DNA of 64,000 nucleotides from assembly GCF_015356865.1 (NCBI RefSeq), contig NZ_JAAFZA010000001.1, positions 62,003 to 126,002 of the forward strand, read 5' to 3'. The stretch is from Catenulispora pinisilvae (GTDB taxonomy: Bacteria > Actinomycetota > Actinomycetes > Streptomycetales > Catenulisporaceae). Below the pieces are notes generated by a model, which was not told where the DNA came from, did not search any database, and saw nothing but the letters and a program-made list of their open reading frames with translations. Both the position numbers and the translations under genes were made by a program. This document shows, one piece after another, positions 32,644 to 43,259 of this stretch (within the stretch, counting starts at the first letter, position 1; every line of letters begins with the position of its first letter).

Positions 32644-32678
32644 ATCTGGTCCTCAATCAGGCCAGTCGGCTGCGCGCC

Positions 32679-32716
32679 ACCCCTCGTTGGACCTCGGGTC
32701 CGGCAGGGGTTTTTTC
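32679..32716 (+). terminator. ilvB attenuator terminator
   Basis: ACCCCT pairs with AGGGGT and, inside, GGACC with GGTCC around TCG, followed by a run of Ts (GGTTTTTTCTTT). It lies 36 nt after the leader peptide stop and 38 nt before ilvB. Confidence 0.85.
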
Positions 32717-32754
32717 TTTGGCCGAGTACGGCGATCCCAAGAAGAGAGATAGTC

Positions 32755-34515
32755 ATGACAGACCGCAGTGATCAGCAGGCGATCTCCGGCGCCGCCTCGT
32801 TGATCCGCGCGCTTGAGGAGAGCGGGGTCGACACCGTTTTCGGCATCCCCGGCGGCGCCATCCTCCCGGCTTACGACCCGCTGCTGGACTCCACCCGGCT
32901 GCGGCACATCCTGGTCCGCCACGAGCAGGGCGCGGGCCACGCGGCCACCGGTTACGCGCAGGCCACCGGCAAGGTCGGGGTCTGCATGGCGACCTCCGGC
33001 CCGGGCGCGACCAACCTGGTCACCCCGATCGCCGACGCGCACATGGACTCGGTCCCACTGGTCGCCATCACCGGCCAGGTGTCCAGTACGCACATCGGCA
33101 CCGACGCCTTCCAGGAGGCGGACATCGTCGGCATCACGCTGCCGATCACCAAGCACAGCTTCCTGGTCTCGCACCCCGACGAGATCGCCCGCACCGTCGC
33201 CGAGGCCTTCCACATCGCCTCCACCGGCCGTCCCGGCCCGGTGCTGATCGACGTCACCAAGGACGCGCTGCAGGCCACCACCGACTTCTCCTGGCCGGTC
33301 GAGATGGACCTGCCGGGCTACCGTCCGGTCTCCAAGCCGCACGCCAAGCAGGTGCGCGAGGCGGCCCGGATGTTGACCGAGGCCAAGCGGCCGGTGCTGT
33401 ACATCGGCGGCGGCGTGCTGAAGGCCCGGGCCAGCACCGAACTGCGGGTCCTGGCCGAACTGACCGAGGCCCCGGTCGTGACCACGCTGATGGCCCGCGG
33501 CGCCTTCCCCGACAGCCACCCGCTGCACCTGGGCATGCCCGGCATGCACGGCACCGTCGCGGCGGTCACCGCGTTGCAGAAGGCCGACCTGATCGTGGCG
33601 CTGGGCACCCGGTTCGACGACCGGGTCACCGGCAAGCTGTCCAGCTTCGCGCCGAACGCCAAGATCGTGCACGCCGACATCGATCCCGCCGAGATCTCCA
33701 AGAACCGGGTCGCGGACGTCCCGATCGTGGGCGATTGCCGCGAGGTGATCGCCGACCTGGTGGTGGCGGTCCAGGCCGAGCACGCGGCCGGCCGGCGCGG
33801 CGACTACGCCGGCTGGTGGGAGCAGCTCAACGGCTGGCGCGGGACCTATCCGCTGGGTTATGACCTGCCCAAGGACGGCTCCCTGGCGCCGCAGCAGGTG
33901 ATCGAGCACCTGGGGCGGATCGCCGGCCCCGAGACGATCTTCGCCGCCGGTGTCGGGCAGCACCAGATGTGGGCCTCGCAGTTCATCTCCTATGAGAACC
34001 CTTATACCTGGCTGAACTCCGGCGGCGCCGGGACCATGGGCTACGCGGTCCCGGCCGCGATGGGCGCCAAGGTCGGGAAGCCGAACTCGACCGTGTGGGC
34101 CATCGACGGCGACGGCTGCTTCCAGATGACCAACCAGGAGTTGGCCACCTGCGCCATCAACGACATCCCGATCAAGGTGGCCGTGATCAACAACGGCAGC
34201 CTGGGGATGGTGCGGCAGTGGCAGACGCTGTTCTACGGCAAGCGTTATTCGAACACCGATCTGCACTCGCGCCGCATCCCGGACTTCGTGAAGCTGGCCG
34301 AGGCCTACGGCTGCGTCGGCCTGCGCTGCGAGGACCCGGCCGACCTGGACAAGACGATCGAGAAGGCGATGTCGATCGACGACGCGCCGGTGGTCGTGGA
34401 CTTCGTGGTGCACCGGGACGCGATGGTGTGGCCGATGGTCCCCTCCGGCGTCTCCAACGATGAAATCCTGGCCGCCCAGGACGTGCGGCCCGACTTCGGA
34501 GATGGCGAAGAATGA
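32755..34515 (+). CDS. ilvB: acetolactate synthase large subunit
   Basis: A 586-aa thiamine-diphosphate enzyme catalysing the first common step of Val/Ile/Leu synthesis. The Pyr domain holds the cofactor-activating Glu in [18 protein letters not shown] near 60. The central FAD domain contains [32 protein letters not shown]. The PP domain has the metal-binding [14 protein letters not shown] near 450 followed by [16 protein letters not shown]. Full length. It is the first gene of ilvBNC, behind an attenuator. The stop TGA overlaps an ATG (ATGA) that begins a chain of small peptides, and its last residues, GDGEE, recur in the first two of them. Confidence 0.96.
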   Translation: MTDRSDQQAISGAASLIRALEESGVDTVFGIPGGAILPAYDPLLDSTRLRHILVRHEQGAGHAATGYAQATGKVGVCMATSGPGATNLVTPIADAHMDSVPLVAITGQVSSTHIGTDAFQEADIVGITLPITKHSFLVSHPDEIARTVAEAFHIASTGRPGPVLIDVTKDALQATTDFSWPVEMDLPGYRPVSKPHAKQVREAARMLTEAKRPVLYIGGGVLKARASTELRVLAELTEAPVVTTLMARGAFPDSHPLHLGMPGMHGTVAAVTALQKADLIVALGTRFDDRVTGKLSSFAPNAKIVHADIDPAEISKNRVADVPIVGDCREVIADLVVAVQAEHAAGRRGDYAGWWEQLNGWRGTYPLGYDLPKDGSLAPQQVIEHLGRIAGPETIFAAGVGQHQMWASQFISYENPYTWLNSGGAGTMGYAVPAAMGAKVGKPNSTVWAIDGDGCFQMTNQELATCAINDIPIKVAVINNGSLGMVRQWQTLFYGKRYSNTDLHSRRIPDFVKLAEAYGCVGLRCEDPADLDKTIEKAMSIDDAPVVVDFVVHRDAMVWPMVPSGVSNDEILAAQDVRPDFGDGEE

Positions 34516-34568
34516 GACATCGCGAAGTCCTCGCTTTTAATCAGCACAGCGGAGATGGCGAAGAATGA
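34512..34568 (+). CDS. ilvB-ilvN intercistronic peptide, copy 1
   Basis: ATG overlaps the ilvB stop (ATGA). The frame reads [18 protein letters not shown] and stops at TGA, which again overlaps the next ATG. GGAG lies about 10 nt upstream. Ribosomes finishing ilvB could reinitiate here. The codons AGA, TTT and AAT are unusual for this genome. No homologue is known to me. Confidence 0.5.
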   Translation: MRHREVLAFNQHSGDGEE

Positions 34569-34621
34569 GACATCGCGAAGTCCTCGCTTTTAATCAGCAC
34601 AGCGGAGATGGCGAAGAATGA
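34565..34621 (+). CDS. ilvB-ilvN intercistronic peptide, copy 2
   Basis: An identical 18-residue peptide to copy 1, encoded by the next 53-bp unit in the next reading frame. Start and stop both sit in ATGA overlaps, linking copy 1 to copy 3. Identical DNA over the unit indicates a recent duplication or strong selection. Confidence 0.5.
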   Translation: MRHREVLAFNQHSGDGEE

Positions 34622-34674
34622 GACATCGCGAAGTCCTCGCCTTTAATCAGCACAGCGGCGAAGGGGAGGAGTAA
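34618..34674 (+). CDS. ilvB-ilvN intercistronic peptide, copy 3
   Basis: The third copy reads [18 protein letters not shown], with Asp to Glu near the end, and stops at TAA. Its terminal codons GGG GAG GAG double as the Shine-Dalgarno of ilvN, whose ATG is 5 nt beyond the stop. The last unit therefore couples the chain to ilvN translation. As the most divergent copy and the one contacting ilvN, it may be the ancestral unit. Confidence 0.5.
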   Translation: MRHREVLAFNQHSGEGEE

Positions 34675-34679
34675 ATACC

Positions 34680-36294
<1,615 letters not shown>

Positions 36295-36322
36295 TCTCCT
36301 TCGCGCCGACAGGCGCTCGGCG

Positions 36323-36368
36323 AGGGGCCGGCTCCGCACATCCGTGCGGGACCGGCCCTTCGTGTTCT
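36323..36368 (+). terminator. terminator of the ilvBNC operon
   Basis: A 16-17 bp stem (GGGGCCGGCTCCGCAC against GTGCGGGACCGGCCCT with two mismatches or wobbles), loop ATCC, followed by TCGTGTTCT. Confidence 0.75.
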
Positions 36369-36496
36369 GCTTCCGTTCAGCCACACTCGTCACTCTTTTG
36401 GCATGCTCACGCTGAATGCCCTGATTGTCGGGAATAGAGTGGCGAACGCGCTCCCAGCAGCGCGTTCGCATGGTGTGTCCCGACAGGAGGAGAGAG

Positions 36497-38299
36497 ATGG
36501 GCGTCAGCAGGAGGACACTCGCGCTGCAGACCGGAGCGATCGCGGCGGCCGTGGCCCTGGCCGCGGCGGGCTGTAGCAGCAGCAAGAGCAGCAGCGGAGG
36601 GTCGTCCAATTCCGGAACCGGCTCGGGCTCGGGCACCAGCATCGCCGACCGGAACTCGGTCAACGCCGCCACGGTGAAACAGGGCGGGAAGATCACCTGG
36701 ACCATCGAGAAGACGGTGCAGGACTGGAACCCGCTGACGTCCCTGGGCAACACCTTCGACTACGCGCAGACCACCAACGGCATCTACCCGGACGTCTTCG
36801 TCCCGCAGCCGGACTACTCGCTGGTGCTGAACACCGACCTGATCGCCGGCGACCCGGTGGTCACCAACGCCAGCGGCAGCACCCCGCAGAGCATCGTCTA
36901 CCACATCCAGCCCAGCGCCAAGTGGTCCGACGGCACCCCGATCACCGCCGACGACTTCATCTACCTGTGGCAGGCGCAGAACGGCACCAACCCGAACGTC
37001 GACGTGGCCAGCACCACCGGCTACAGCGACGTGGCCTCGGTGACCGGCAGCGACAACGGCAAGACCGTGACCGTCACCTTCAAGGCCAACCAGCCGTTCT
37101 CGGACTACAAGTCGCTGTTCTCCTCGATCCTGCCCTCGCACGTCGCCAAGCAGCACGGCGACGTGGCGGCCTCCTTCACCTGGCTGGACGCCAACGCCCC
37201 GACCGTCTCCGGCGGCCCGTTCGAGATCGCCCCCGGCGGGGTCTCGGCCGACAAGAGCCTGATCAAGACGGTCAAGAACCCGCAGTACTACGGCAAGCCG
37301 GCGAACCTGGACGAGGTCGACTTCCGGGCCATCACCGACTCCTCGCAGGAGCCGACCGCGCTGGCCAACAACGAGGTGGACGGCATCTACCCGCAGCCGG
37401 AGCTGGACCTGGTGAACCGGGTCAAGAGCATCTCCGGGGTGGACTACCACCTCAACCAGGGCCTTCAGTGGGAACATATCGATCTGAACCTGCGCAACAC
37501 GGCTTTCGGCGGTCCGGCCAACGCCGACCAGAGCGCGCCGGCCAAGATGGCGCTGCGGCAGGCCATGTTCACCGCCTTCGACCGGCAGGGGCTGGTGGAC
37601 CGGACGGTCAAGCAGTTCGACAGCGCCGCGGCGGTGCTGAACAACCGCATGGTGGTGCCCGGCCAGCCCGGCTACCAGGACAACGTCTCCGCGATGTATC
37701 CGGCGAACGGTGACCTGGCCAAGGCCAAGCAGATCCTCACCACGGCCGGCTACAAGGGCGTGGGCAGCGCGTTGGTCGACCCCTCCGGCAAGGCCGTCCC
37801 GGCATTCAGCATGCGCTACACCGTCGGCAACGCGATCCGCCAGACCACCTGCAACCTGTTCGCGCAGGCCATGAAGGAGCTCGGGATCACGGTCAACGTC
37901 AGCTCCACCGACGCCCTGGGCAAGACCCTGGCCCAGACCGACGCCCAGCACCAGTGGGACATCATCGACTTCGCCTGGGTGGACACGCCGTTCCCGAACT
38001 CGGCGAACCAGCCGATCTACACCACCACCACGCAGGGCAACCCGATGAGCAACTACGGGTACTACAGCAACGCCGACGTGGACAAGTGGCTGGCCGACGC
38101 CACCGTCAACCCCGACCAGACGGCCCGCGAGAAGGACCTGAACGAGGCCGACGCGCAGGTCACCAAGGACGCGTACACGCTCCCGCTGTACCAGAAGCCG
38201 ACGATGATCGCCTACCGGAACACCCTGGGCAACGTCCGGGACAACCCGACGCAGATCGGCCCGACGTACAACATCGCGCAGTGGGGTCTGAAGTCCTAG
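36497..38299 (+). CDS. oligopeptide ABC transporter solute-binding lipoprotein
   Basis: A 600-aa family-5 solute-binding protein. The signal has twin Arg (SRRTLAL), a hydrophobic core and lipobox AAGC with Cys 26, so Tat-type export and lipidation are both plausible. Family features are KQGGKITWTIEKTVQDWNPL, AKWSDGTPITADDFIYLWQAQNG near 135, and FDRQGLVDRTVKQF. GGAGGAGAGAG precedes ATG 36497. It opens a five-gene importer. A strong hairpin between it and the permeases should make the binding protein more abundant than the membrane parts. Confidence 0.93.
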   Translation: MGVSRRTLALQTGAIAAAVALAAAGCSSSKSSSGGSSNSGTGSGSGTSIADRNSVNAATVKQGGKITWTIEKTVQDWNPLTSLGNTFDYAQTTNGIYPDVFVPQPDYSLVLNTDLIAGDPVVTNASGSTPQSIVYHIQPSAKWSDGTPITADDFIYLWQAQNGTNPNVDVASTTGYSDVASVTGSDNGKTVTVTFKANQPFSDYKSLFSSILPSHVAKQHGDVAASFTWLDANAPTVSGGPFEIAPGGVSADKSLIKTVKNPQYYGKPANLDEVDFRAITDSSQEPTALANNEVDGIYPQPELDLVNRVKSISGVDYHLNQGLQWEHIDLNLRNTAFGGPANADQSAPAKMALRQAMFTAFDRQGLVDRTVKQFDSAAAVLNNRMVVPGQPGYQDNVSAMYPANGDLAKAKQILTTAGYKGVGSALVDPSGKAVPAFSMRYTVGNAIRQTTCNLFAQAMKELGITVNVSSTDALGKTLAQTDAQHQWDIIDFAWVDTPFPNSANQPIYTTTTQGNPMSNYGYYSNADVDKWLADATVNPDQTAREKDLNEADAQVTKDAYTLPLYQKPTMIAYRNTLGNVRDNPTQIGPTYNIAQWGLKS

Positions 38300-38306
38300 T
38301 CCGGCG

Positions 38307-38339
38307 CCGGCCGGGCCCGCCCAGTGCGGGCCCGGCCGG
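38307..38339 (+). terminator. hairpin between binding protein and permease genes
   Basis: A perfect 14-bp stem, CCGGCCGGGCCCGC with GCGGGCCCGGCCGG, loop CCAGT, without a T-run. It probably causes partial termination or protects the upstream message from decay. Confidence 0.65.
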
Positions 38340-38391
38340 TCTCCTCGCGCAGGTACGGTCCCGTCCGCTCGCAACGTAAGAAGGCCCGGAG

Positions 38392-39360
38392 ATGCTCGCC
38401 TTCACCATCCGCCGCCTGCTGGTGTCGATCCCGATCCTGATCCTGTCCACGTTCCTGGTCTTCCTGCTGGTGGCCTGGGGCGCGGACCCGTTGGGCGACT
38501 TCAAGGCCAAGAACCCGCCGCCGTCCGCGGCCGAGGTCGCGGCGCGCGAGAAGGCGCTCGGCCTGAACCACGGGCTGCTGGTCCAGTACTGGAACTGGGT
38601 CAAGAACCTGGTGATCCACGGCAGCTTCGGCCCGTCGGTGCAGGGTTCGGCGTTCGACATCAACGCCGAGCTCAGCCGCCGGGTCTGGGTCACCTTCCGG
38701 CTGGTGATCTGCGCGATCGTCATCGCGCTGATCCTGGCCGTGATCGTCGGTGTGATCACCGCGATGAAGCAGTACAGCATCACCGACTACGTCGCGACCC
38801 TGATCGGGTTCTTCTTCCTGTCGCTGCCGGTGTTCTGGTTCGCGATCCTGCTGAAGATCTGGGCCACCGACATCAACAACTCCCTGGGCACCGACATCAA
38901 GACCCTGGGGCCACCCGGAGGCCAGTGGGGCGGGTTCGGCTCCTGGTTCGGCTTCCTGCTGCTGCCGACCATCACCTTGGCCCTGAGCTCCTACGCCACC
39001 TGGGCCCGGTTCCAGCGCGCGTCGATGCTCGACGTGCTGAACAGCGACTACATGCGGCTGGCCCGGGCCAAGGGGCTGTCCCCGCGCCGGGTCATGGTGC
39101 GGCACGGGCTGCGCACCGCGCTGATCCCGATGACCACCCAGGTGACGCTGGACGTCGCGGCGATCATGGGCGGCACGGTGATCACCGAACGCATCTTCCA
39201 ATGGCAGGGCCTGGGCACGATGTTCATCAACGCCATCCAGACCCAGGACACCAACACCGTGCTGGCGTGGCTGCTGATCTCCGCGACGCTGGTGATCGTC
39301 TTCAACCTGATCGCGGACCTGCTCTACGCGGTCCTCGACCCCCGCATCCGGCTGGCCTAG
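38392..39360 (+). CDS. oligopeptide ABC transporter permease (DppB/OppB type)
   Basis: A 322-aa inner-membrane permease with six transmembrane segments. The N-terminal helix with RRLLVSIPILILSTFLVFLL is typical of the OppB/DppB group. The conserved EAA loop is near residue 220 (YMRLARAKGLSPRRVMVRHGLRTALIPM). It ends LYAVLDPRIRLA as in the family. A Gly/Trp-rich extracellular insertion (LGPPGGQWGGFGSW) occurs around residue 172. Twelve nt separate it from the next permease gene. Confidence 0.93.
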   Translation: MLAFTIRRLLVSIPILILSTFLVFLLVAWGADPLGDFKAKNPPPSAAEVAAREKALGLNHGLLVQYWNWVKNLVIHGSFGPSVQGSAFDINAELSRRVWVTFRLVICAIVIALILAVIVGVITAMKQYSITDYVATLIGFFFLSLPVFWFAILLKIWATDINNSLGTDIKTLGPPGGQWGGFGSWFGFLLLPTITLALSSYATWARFQRASMLDVLNSDYMRLARAKGLSPRRVMVRHGLRTALIPMTTQVTLDVAAIMGGTVITERIFQWQGLGTMFINAIQTQDTNTVLAWLLISATLVIVFNLIADLLYAVLDPRIRLA

Positions 39361-39372
39361 GAGGGATGACGC

Positions 39373-40419
39373 GTGGCTGACAACCTCCCGGAGCGGGACG
39401 TCAACGACGAGCCGGTGGAACCCGAGGTCCCGCCGGGCGGCCGGGGCGCGGAGTTCCTCGGCGTGCAGGGCCAGCAGCCCGGGCTGATGATAGACGCCGT
39501 CACCCCGGGCGGCGAGGACATACTGCAGGGCGGCACCGAGCCGCCGGACCGCGAGTTCGCGGTGGAGGCGCGCAACCAGTGGCAGCTGGTGTTCCGCCGG
39601 TTCCGGCAGCACAAGCTGGCGGTGGCCTCGCTGGTGGTGCTGTTCCTGGTGATCCTGTTCGCCACCGTCGGGCCGGTGGTCTGGAAGTACGGCCCGAACG
39701 ACTTCACCAACGACTTCTCGGTGGGACCCTCGCTCAGCCACCCGTTCGGCACCGACTCCAACGGCGCCGACCACATGGCGCAGGTGATGGCCGGCACCCA
39801 GCTGTCGTTGAAGATCGCGTTCACGGTGGCGATCGCCGGCACCTTCTTCGGCTCGATCTACGGCGCGGTCTCCGGCTTCTACCGGGGCATCACCGACACC
39901 CTGATGATGCGCCTGGTCGACCTGGTGCTGACCATCCCGGCGCTGGCCGTCGGCGCGCTGCTGGGCAAGAAGTTCGGCAACAACTGGGCGCTGCTGGCGA
40001 TCGTGCTGGCCGGCCTGCTGTGGACCGGCTCGGCCCGAGTGGTCCGCGGCCAGGTGCTCTCGGTGCGCGAGAAGGAGTACATCGAGGCGGCGCGGGCGCT
40101 GGGCGCCACCGACCGGCGGATCATCTTCCGGCACATCATCCCGAACGTGGCCGGCCCCATCATCGTGCTGTTCACGCTGCTGGTGGCGACCGCGGTGCTG
40201 ACCGAGACGGCGCTGAGCTATCTGGGCTTCGGCGTGCAGTTCCCGGATATCTCGCTGGGCTCGCTGGTCACCGCCGGGGAGACCGCGGCCACCGGCGGGC
40301 GCGGCTGGCTGTTCTACTTCCCGGGCCTGTTCATCATCCTGATCGCGCTGACCGTGAACTTCATCGGCGACGGCCTGCGTGACGCCCTCGACCCGACCCA
40401 GACGAAGGCCCGCGCATGA
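39373..40419 (+). CDS. oligopeptide ABC transporter permease (DppC/OppC type)
   Basis: A 348-aa permease. The cytoplasmic N-terminus is long (about 70 residues, acidic and Gly-rich), followed by [35 protein letters not shown], the OppC-N signature. [25 protein letters not shown] near 120 and the EAA loop [30 protein letters not shown] near 236 confirm the family. Start is GTG with AGGAGGGATG upstream. The stop overlaps the next ATG (ATGA), indicating coupled translation with the ATPase. Confidence 0.93.
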   Translation: MADNLPERDVNDEPVEPEVPPGGRGAEFLGVQGQQPGLMIDAVTPGGEDILQGGTEPPDREFAVEARNQWQLVFRRFRQHKLAVASLVVLFLVILFATVGPVVWKYGPNDFTNDFSVGPSLSHPFGTDSNGADHMAQVMAGTQLSLKIAFTVAIAGTFFGSIYGAVSGFYRGITDTLMMRLVDLVLTIPALAVGALLGKKFGNNWALLAIVLAGLLWTGSARVVRGQVLSVREKEYIEAARALGATDRRIIFRHIIPNVAGPIIVLFTLLVATAVLTETALSYLGFGVQFPDISLGSLVTAGETAATGGRGWLFYFPGLFIILIALTVNFIGDGLRDALDPTQTKARA

Positions 40420-41690
40420 ACCCCGAACACTCGGACAACGCGGGCGCCACCGCGTACCCGCCCGCCCCCGGCTTCGGCGGCGGCCCGCCGCCGGAGACCG
40501 TGCTGTCGGTCAAGGACCTGACCGTCACCTTCCCCAGCGACGACGGGCCGGTGCAGGCCGTCCGCGGCGTCTCCTACGATCTGCACGCCGGCGAGGTGCT
40601 GGGCATCGTCGGGGAGTCCGGCTCGGGCAAGTCGGTGAGCTCGATGGCGGTCATGGGGCTGCTGCCCAAGACCGCGCGCACGGCCGGCTCGGTGCGGTTC
40701 CGCGACCGGGAACTGCTCGGGCTGACCGAGAAGGAGATGACCGGGATCCGCGGCCGGCAGATCGCGATGATCTTCCAGGACCCGATGACCTCGCTGAACC
40801 CGGTCTACAAGATCGGCTGGCAGCTGGCCGAGGCGGTGCTGGCGCACCACGACGTCACCAAGGCGGTGGCCCGCAAGCGCGCCCTGGAGCTGCTGGAGAT
40901 CGTCGGCATCCCGTCGCCGGACAAGCGGATCGACCAGTACCCGCACGAGTTCTCCGGCGGCATGCGGCAGCGCGTGGTGATCGCCATCGCGATGGCCAAC
41001 GACCCGGACGTGATCATCGCCGACGAGCCCACCACCGCGCTGGACGTGACGGTCCAGGCCCAGGTGCTGGAGGCGCTGCGGGCGGCGCAGCAGGAGACCG
41101 GCGCCGCGATGGTGCTGATCACCCACGACCTCGGCGTGGTCGCCGGGCAGGCCGACCGGGTGCTGGTGATGTACGCCGGCAAGCCGGTCGAGATCGGCCC
41201 GATCGACGGCATCTACTACCACCCGCGCATGCCCTACACCGTGGGTCTGCTGGGCTCGCTGCCGCGGCTGGACCAGCGCAGCCAGGAGAAGCTGACCCCG
41301 ATCCCGGGCACCCCGCCCTCGGTGGTGAACCTGCCGCCGGGCTGCCCGTTCGCCCCGCGCTGCCCGCTGCGGACCGACATCTGCCTGCAAAGCGAGCCGG
41401 CTCTGCTCCCCGCGCTGGGCGCCGACCACGAGGCCGCGTGCCACCACTCCGACCAGCTGACGGGCGAGGGCGCGATGGACATCTTCAGCACCGACCCGAA
41501 CGCGGCGCCCGGTGAGCGCCCGGACGCCGAACCTGGCCTGCCGCCGACCGGGCCGGGCACCGGACCGGGCATCGAGCCGGGCTCGCCGGCGGCTGGACCG
41601 AGCACTGAGCCGGGCACCGCGCCGGGCTCGCCGTCGGCCGGACCGGGGACCGAACCGGGCGCCGACCCGCAGAACGGAGCCGCGCAGTGA
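40416..41690 (+). CDS. oligopeptide ABC transporter ATPase (DppD type)
   Basis: A 424-aa ABC ATPase. Walker A is GESGSGKS near 67, the Q-loop in MIFQDPMTSLNP, the signature FSGGMRQRV near 190, Walker B DVIIADEPTTALD near 206, and the H-loop ITHDLGVV. The oligopeptide-binding C-terminal zinc-like region CPFAPRCPLRTDICLQSEPAL is near 310. It is longer than usual: the last 55-60 residues are Pro/Gly/Glu/Thr repeats (GPGTGPGIEPGSPAAGP..., TEPGTAPGSPSAGP). The stop overlaps the GTG of the next gene. Confidence 0.93.
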   Translation: MNPEHSDNAGATAYPPAPGFGGGPPPETVLSVKDLTVTFPSDDGPVQAVRGVSYDLHAGEVLGIVGESGSGKSVSSMAVMGLLPKTARTAGSVRFRDRELLGLTEKEMTGIRGRQIAMIFQDPMTSLNPVYKIGWQLAEAVLAHHDVTKAVARKRALELLEIVGIPSPDKRIDQYPHEFSGGMRQRVVIAIAMANDPDVIIADEPTTALDVTVQAQVLEALRAAQQETGAAMVLITHDLGVVAGQADRVLVMYAGKPVEIGPIDGIYYHPRMPYTVGLLGSLPRLDQRSQEKLTPIPGTPPSVVNLPPGCPFAPRCPLRTDICLQSEPALLPALGADHEAACHHSDQLTGEGAMDIFSTDPNAAPGERPDAEPGLPPTGPGTGPGIEPGSPAAGPSTEPGTAPGSPSAGPGTEPGADPQNGAAQ

Positions 41691-42772
41691 CCACCACCCC
41701 GACCCCGACGCCGGCCCCGGCGTCCGCTCCGGCCGCCCCGCTGCTGACGGTCCGGAACCTGGTCAAGGAGTTCCCGATCCGCTCCTCCGGCCTGTTCCGC
41801 AAGCAGGTCGGCGTGGTGCAGGCGGTGTCGGGCATCTCCTTCGACATCGCCCCCGGGGAGACCCTGGGCCTGGTCGGCGAGTCCGGCTGCGGCAAGTCGA
41901 CGACCTCGCGCGCGGTGCTGCACCTGCAGCCGGCGACCAGCGGCACGGTGGTCTTCGACGGCGTGGACCTGACCACCGTCGGCAAGAACGATCTGCGCCG
42001 CCTGCGCCGCGACATGCAGCTGGTCTTCCAGGACCCGTTCGCCTCCCTGGACCCGCGCATCACGGTGAACGAGATCATCGCCGAGCCGCTGCGCATCCAC
42101 GGCCTCTACGGCGAGAAGGACGCGGGCCGCGACAAGGTCAAAGAGCTGATGGCCACCGTCGGCCTCAAGCCGGAGCACGGAAACCGCTACCCGCACGAGT
42201 TCTCCGGCGGCCAGCGGCAGCGCATCGGCATCGCCCGGGCGCTGGCCCTGCGGCCGAAGCTGCTGGTCCTGGACGAGCCGGTGTCGGCGCTCGACGTGTC
42301 GATCCAGGCCGGCGTGATCAACTTGCTGGAAGAGCTCCAGGACGAGCTGGGCCTGGCCTACCTGTTCGTGGCCCACGACCTGTCGGTGGTCCGGCACATC
42401 GCCGACCGGGTGGCGGTGATGTACCTGGGCAAGATCGTCGAGCTCGGCCCCCGCGACCAGCTCTTCGACCACCCGCAGCACCCTTACACGCAGGCGCTGA
42501 TCTCCGCGATCCCGATCCCGGACCCGCGCCGTGAGCGCACCCGCCAGCGGATCCTGTTGCAGGGCGACGTGCCGTCCCCGGCGAACCCGCCCTCCGGCTG
42601 CCGCTTCCGGACCCGCTGCCCGAAGTTCCAGACCCTGACCTCCGAGCAGCAGCACAAGTGCATCAACGAGGAGCCGTTGCTGGTCGGGCGCGGCCCGGGC
42701 GGGATGGCCACCAGCGACGACGCGGTGCACAAGGCGGCCTGCCACTACGCGGAGTCCGTGCAGCTGCTCTGA
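41687..42772 (+). CDS. oligopeptide ABC transporter ATPase (DppF type)
   Basis: A 361-aa ABC ATPase, partner of the preceding one. Walker A GESGCGKST is near 64, the Q-loop LVFQDPFASLDPR, the signature FSGGQRQRIGIARAL near 171, Walker B KLLVLDEPVSALD near 190, and AHDLSVVRHIADRVAVMYLGKIVE. The C-terminal oligopeptide motif CRFRTRCPKFQ is present. GTG 41687 lies in a GTGA overlap. A Pro/Ala-rich head of about 16 residues precedes the domain. It is the last gene of the importer and is followed by a very strong hairpin. Confidence 0.93.
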   Translation: MTTTPTPTPAPASAPAAPLLTVRNLVKEFPIRSSGLFRKQVGVVQAVSGISFDIAPGETLGLVGESGCGKSTTSRAVLHLQPATSGTVVFDGVDLTTVGKNDLRRLRRDMQLVFQDPFASLDPRITVNEIIAEPLRIHGLYGEKDAGRDKVKELMATVGLKPEHGNRYPHEFSGGQRQRIGIARALALRPKLLVLDEPVSALDVSIQAGVINLLEELQDELGLAYLFVAHDLSVVRHIADRVAVMYLGKIVELGPRDQLFDHPQHPYTQALISAIPIPDPRRERTRQRILLQGDVPSPANPPSGCRFRTRCPKFQTLTSEQQHKCINEEPLLVGRGPGGMATSDDAVHKAACHYAESVQLL

Positions 42773-42785
42773 GACAGCCCGGACA

Positions 42786-42819
42786 GGCCCGGTTCGTCGA
42801 CTGATCGACGAACCGGGCC
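42786..42819. terminator. bidirectional terminator, 15-bp perfect stem
   Basis: GGCCCGGTTCGTCGA and TCGACGAACCGGGCC pair perfectly around CTGA. It lies between the convergent importer operon (plus) and the minus-strand unit starting with the split-barrel protein. Confidence 0.85.
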
Positions 42820-42834
42820 CGCCGACGTGCTCTG

Positions 42835-43221
42835 CTAGCGGACGACCTTCGTCGGCCGCACGCCGATCTTCACCCGGTACTGCGCGTCGTCCGGGGTGAT
42901 GGCGGTCCCGTCGTACCACTCCGACAGGAGCTGGTACATGGTGCCCTCCGGGTCGTCCTCGATCTTCTCCACGACGCCCCGCACCTCCAGGTACCCGTAC
43001 TTGTCGTCGGGATCGATCATGGAGACCGAGACCCGCGGCTCGTGCGCGATGTTCTTGAACTTCTGCCGCCGATTGGTGTGGGTGAACCAGATCAGCTCGC
43101 CGTCCCACTTGAACCACATCGGGTTGACCTGCGGCGCGCCGTCGGGGCGCACGGTGGCCAGGTTGACCAGGACCGGCTGCTCCAGCAGGGCGCGGACTTC
43201 GGCGGGGATCTCCACTGTCAT
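42835..43221 (-). CDS. pyridoxamine-oxidase-like split-barrel protein
   Basis: A 128-aa flavin/deazaflavin split-barrel protein (RALLEQPVLVNLATVRPDGAPQVNPMWFKWDGELIWFTH, RQKFKNIAHEPRVSVSMIDPDDKYGYLEVRGVVEKI). The RPDG and NPMWF stretches match F420- or FMN-binding PPOX-class enzymes, often reductases of biliverdin-like or xenobiotic substrates in actinobacteria. It is too short for pyridoxamine phosphate oxidase proper. ATG 43221 has GGAG upstream. It lies 38 nt downstream of the adenosine deaminase gene on the same strand. Confidence 0.85.
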   Translation of the reverse strand: MTVEIPAEVRALLEQPVLVNLATVRPDGAPQVNPMWFKWDGELIWFTHTNRRQKFKNIAHEPRVSVSMIDPDDKYGYLEVRGVVEKIEDDPEGTMYQLLSEWYDGTAITPDDAQYRVKIGVRPTKVVR

Positions 43222-43259
43222 GCGTACTCCAACTCGTTGTGCGGTTTCGCCATTCCCGA

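Larger units (their letters stand above)
34498..34656 (+). repeat. three 53-bp tandem repeats between ilvB and ilvN
   Basis: Units at 34498-34550, 34551-34603 and 34604-34656. The first two are identical; the third differs by one T-to-C change. Each begins with GGAGATGGCGAAGA, which supplies a Shine-Dalgarno-like GGAG, and each contains an ATG. Because 53 is not a multiple of three, successive units shift frame by one, so the encoded peptides end and restart at ATGA overlaps. Confidence 0.95.

Noticed and set aside
34498-34656. The 53-bp repeats as a CRISPR array.
   Set aside because: There are no unique spacers between units, the repeats are directly abutting, and no cas genes are near. The repeat is coding-like instead.
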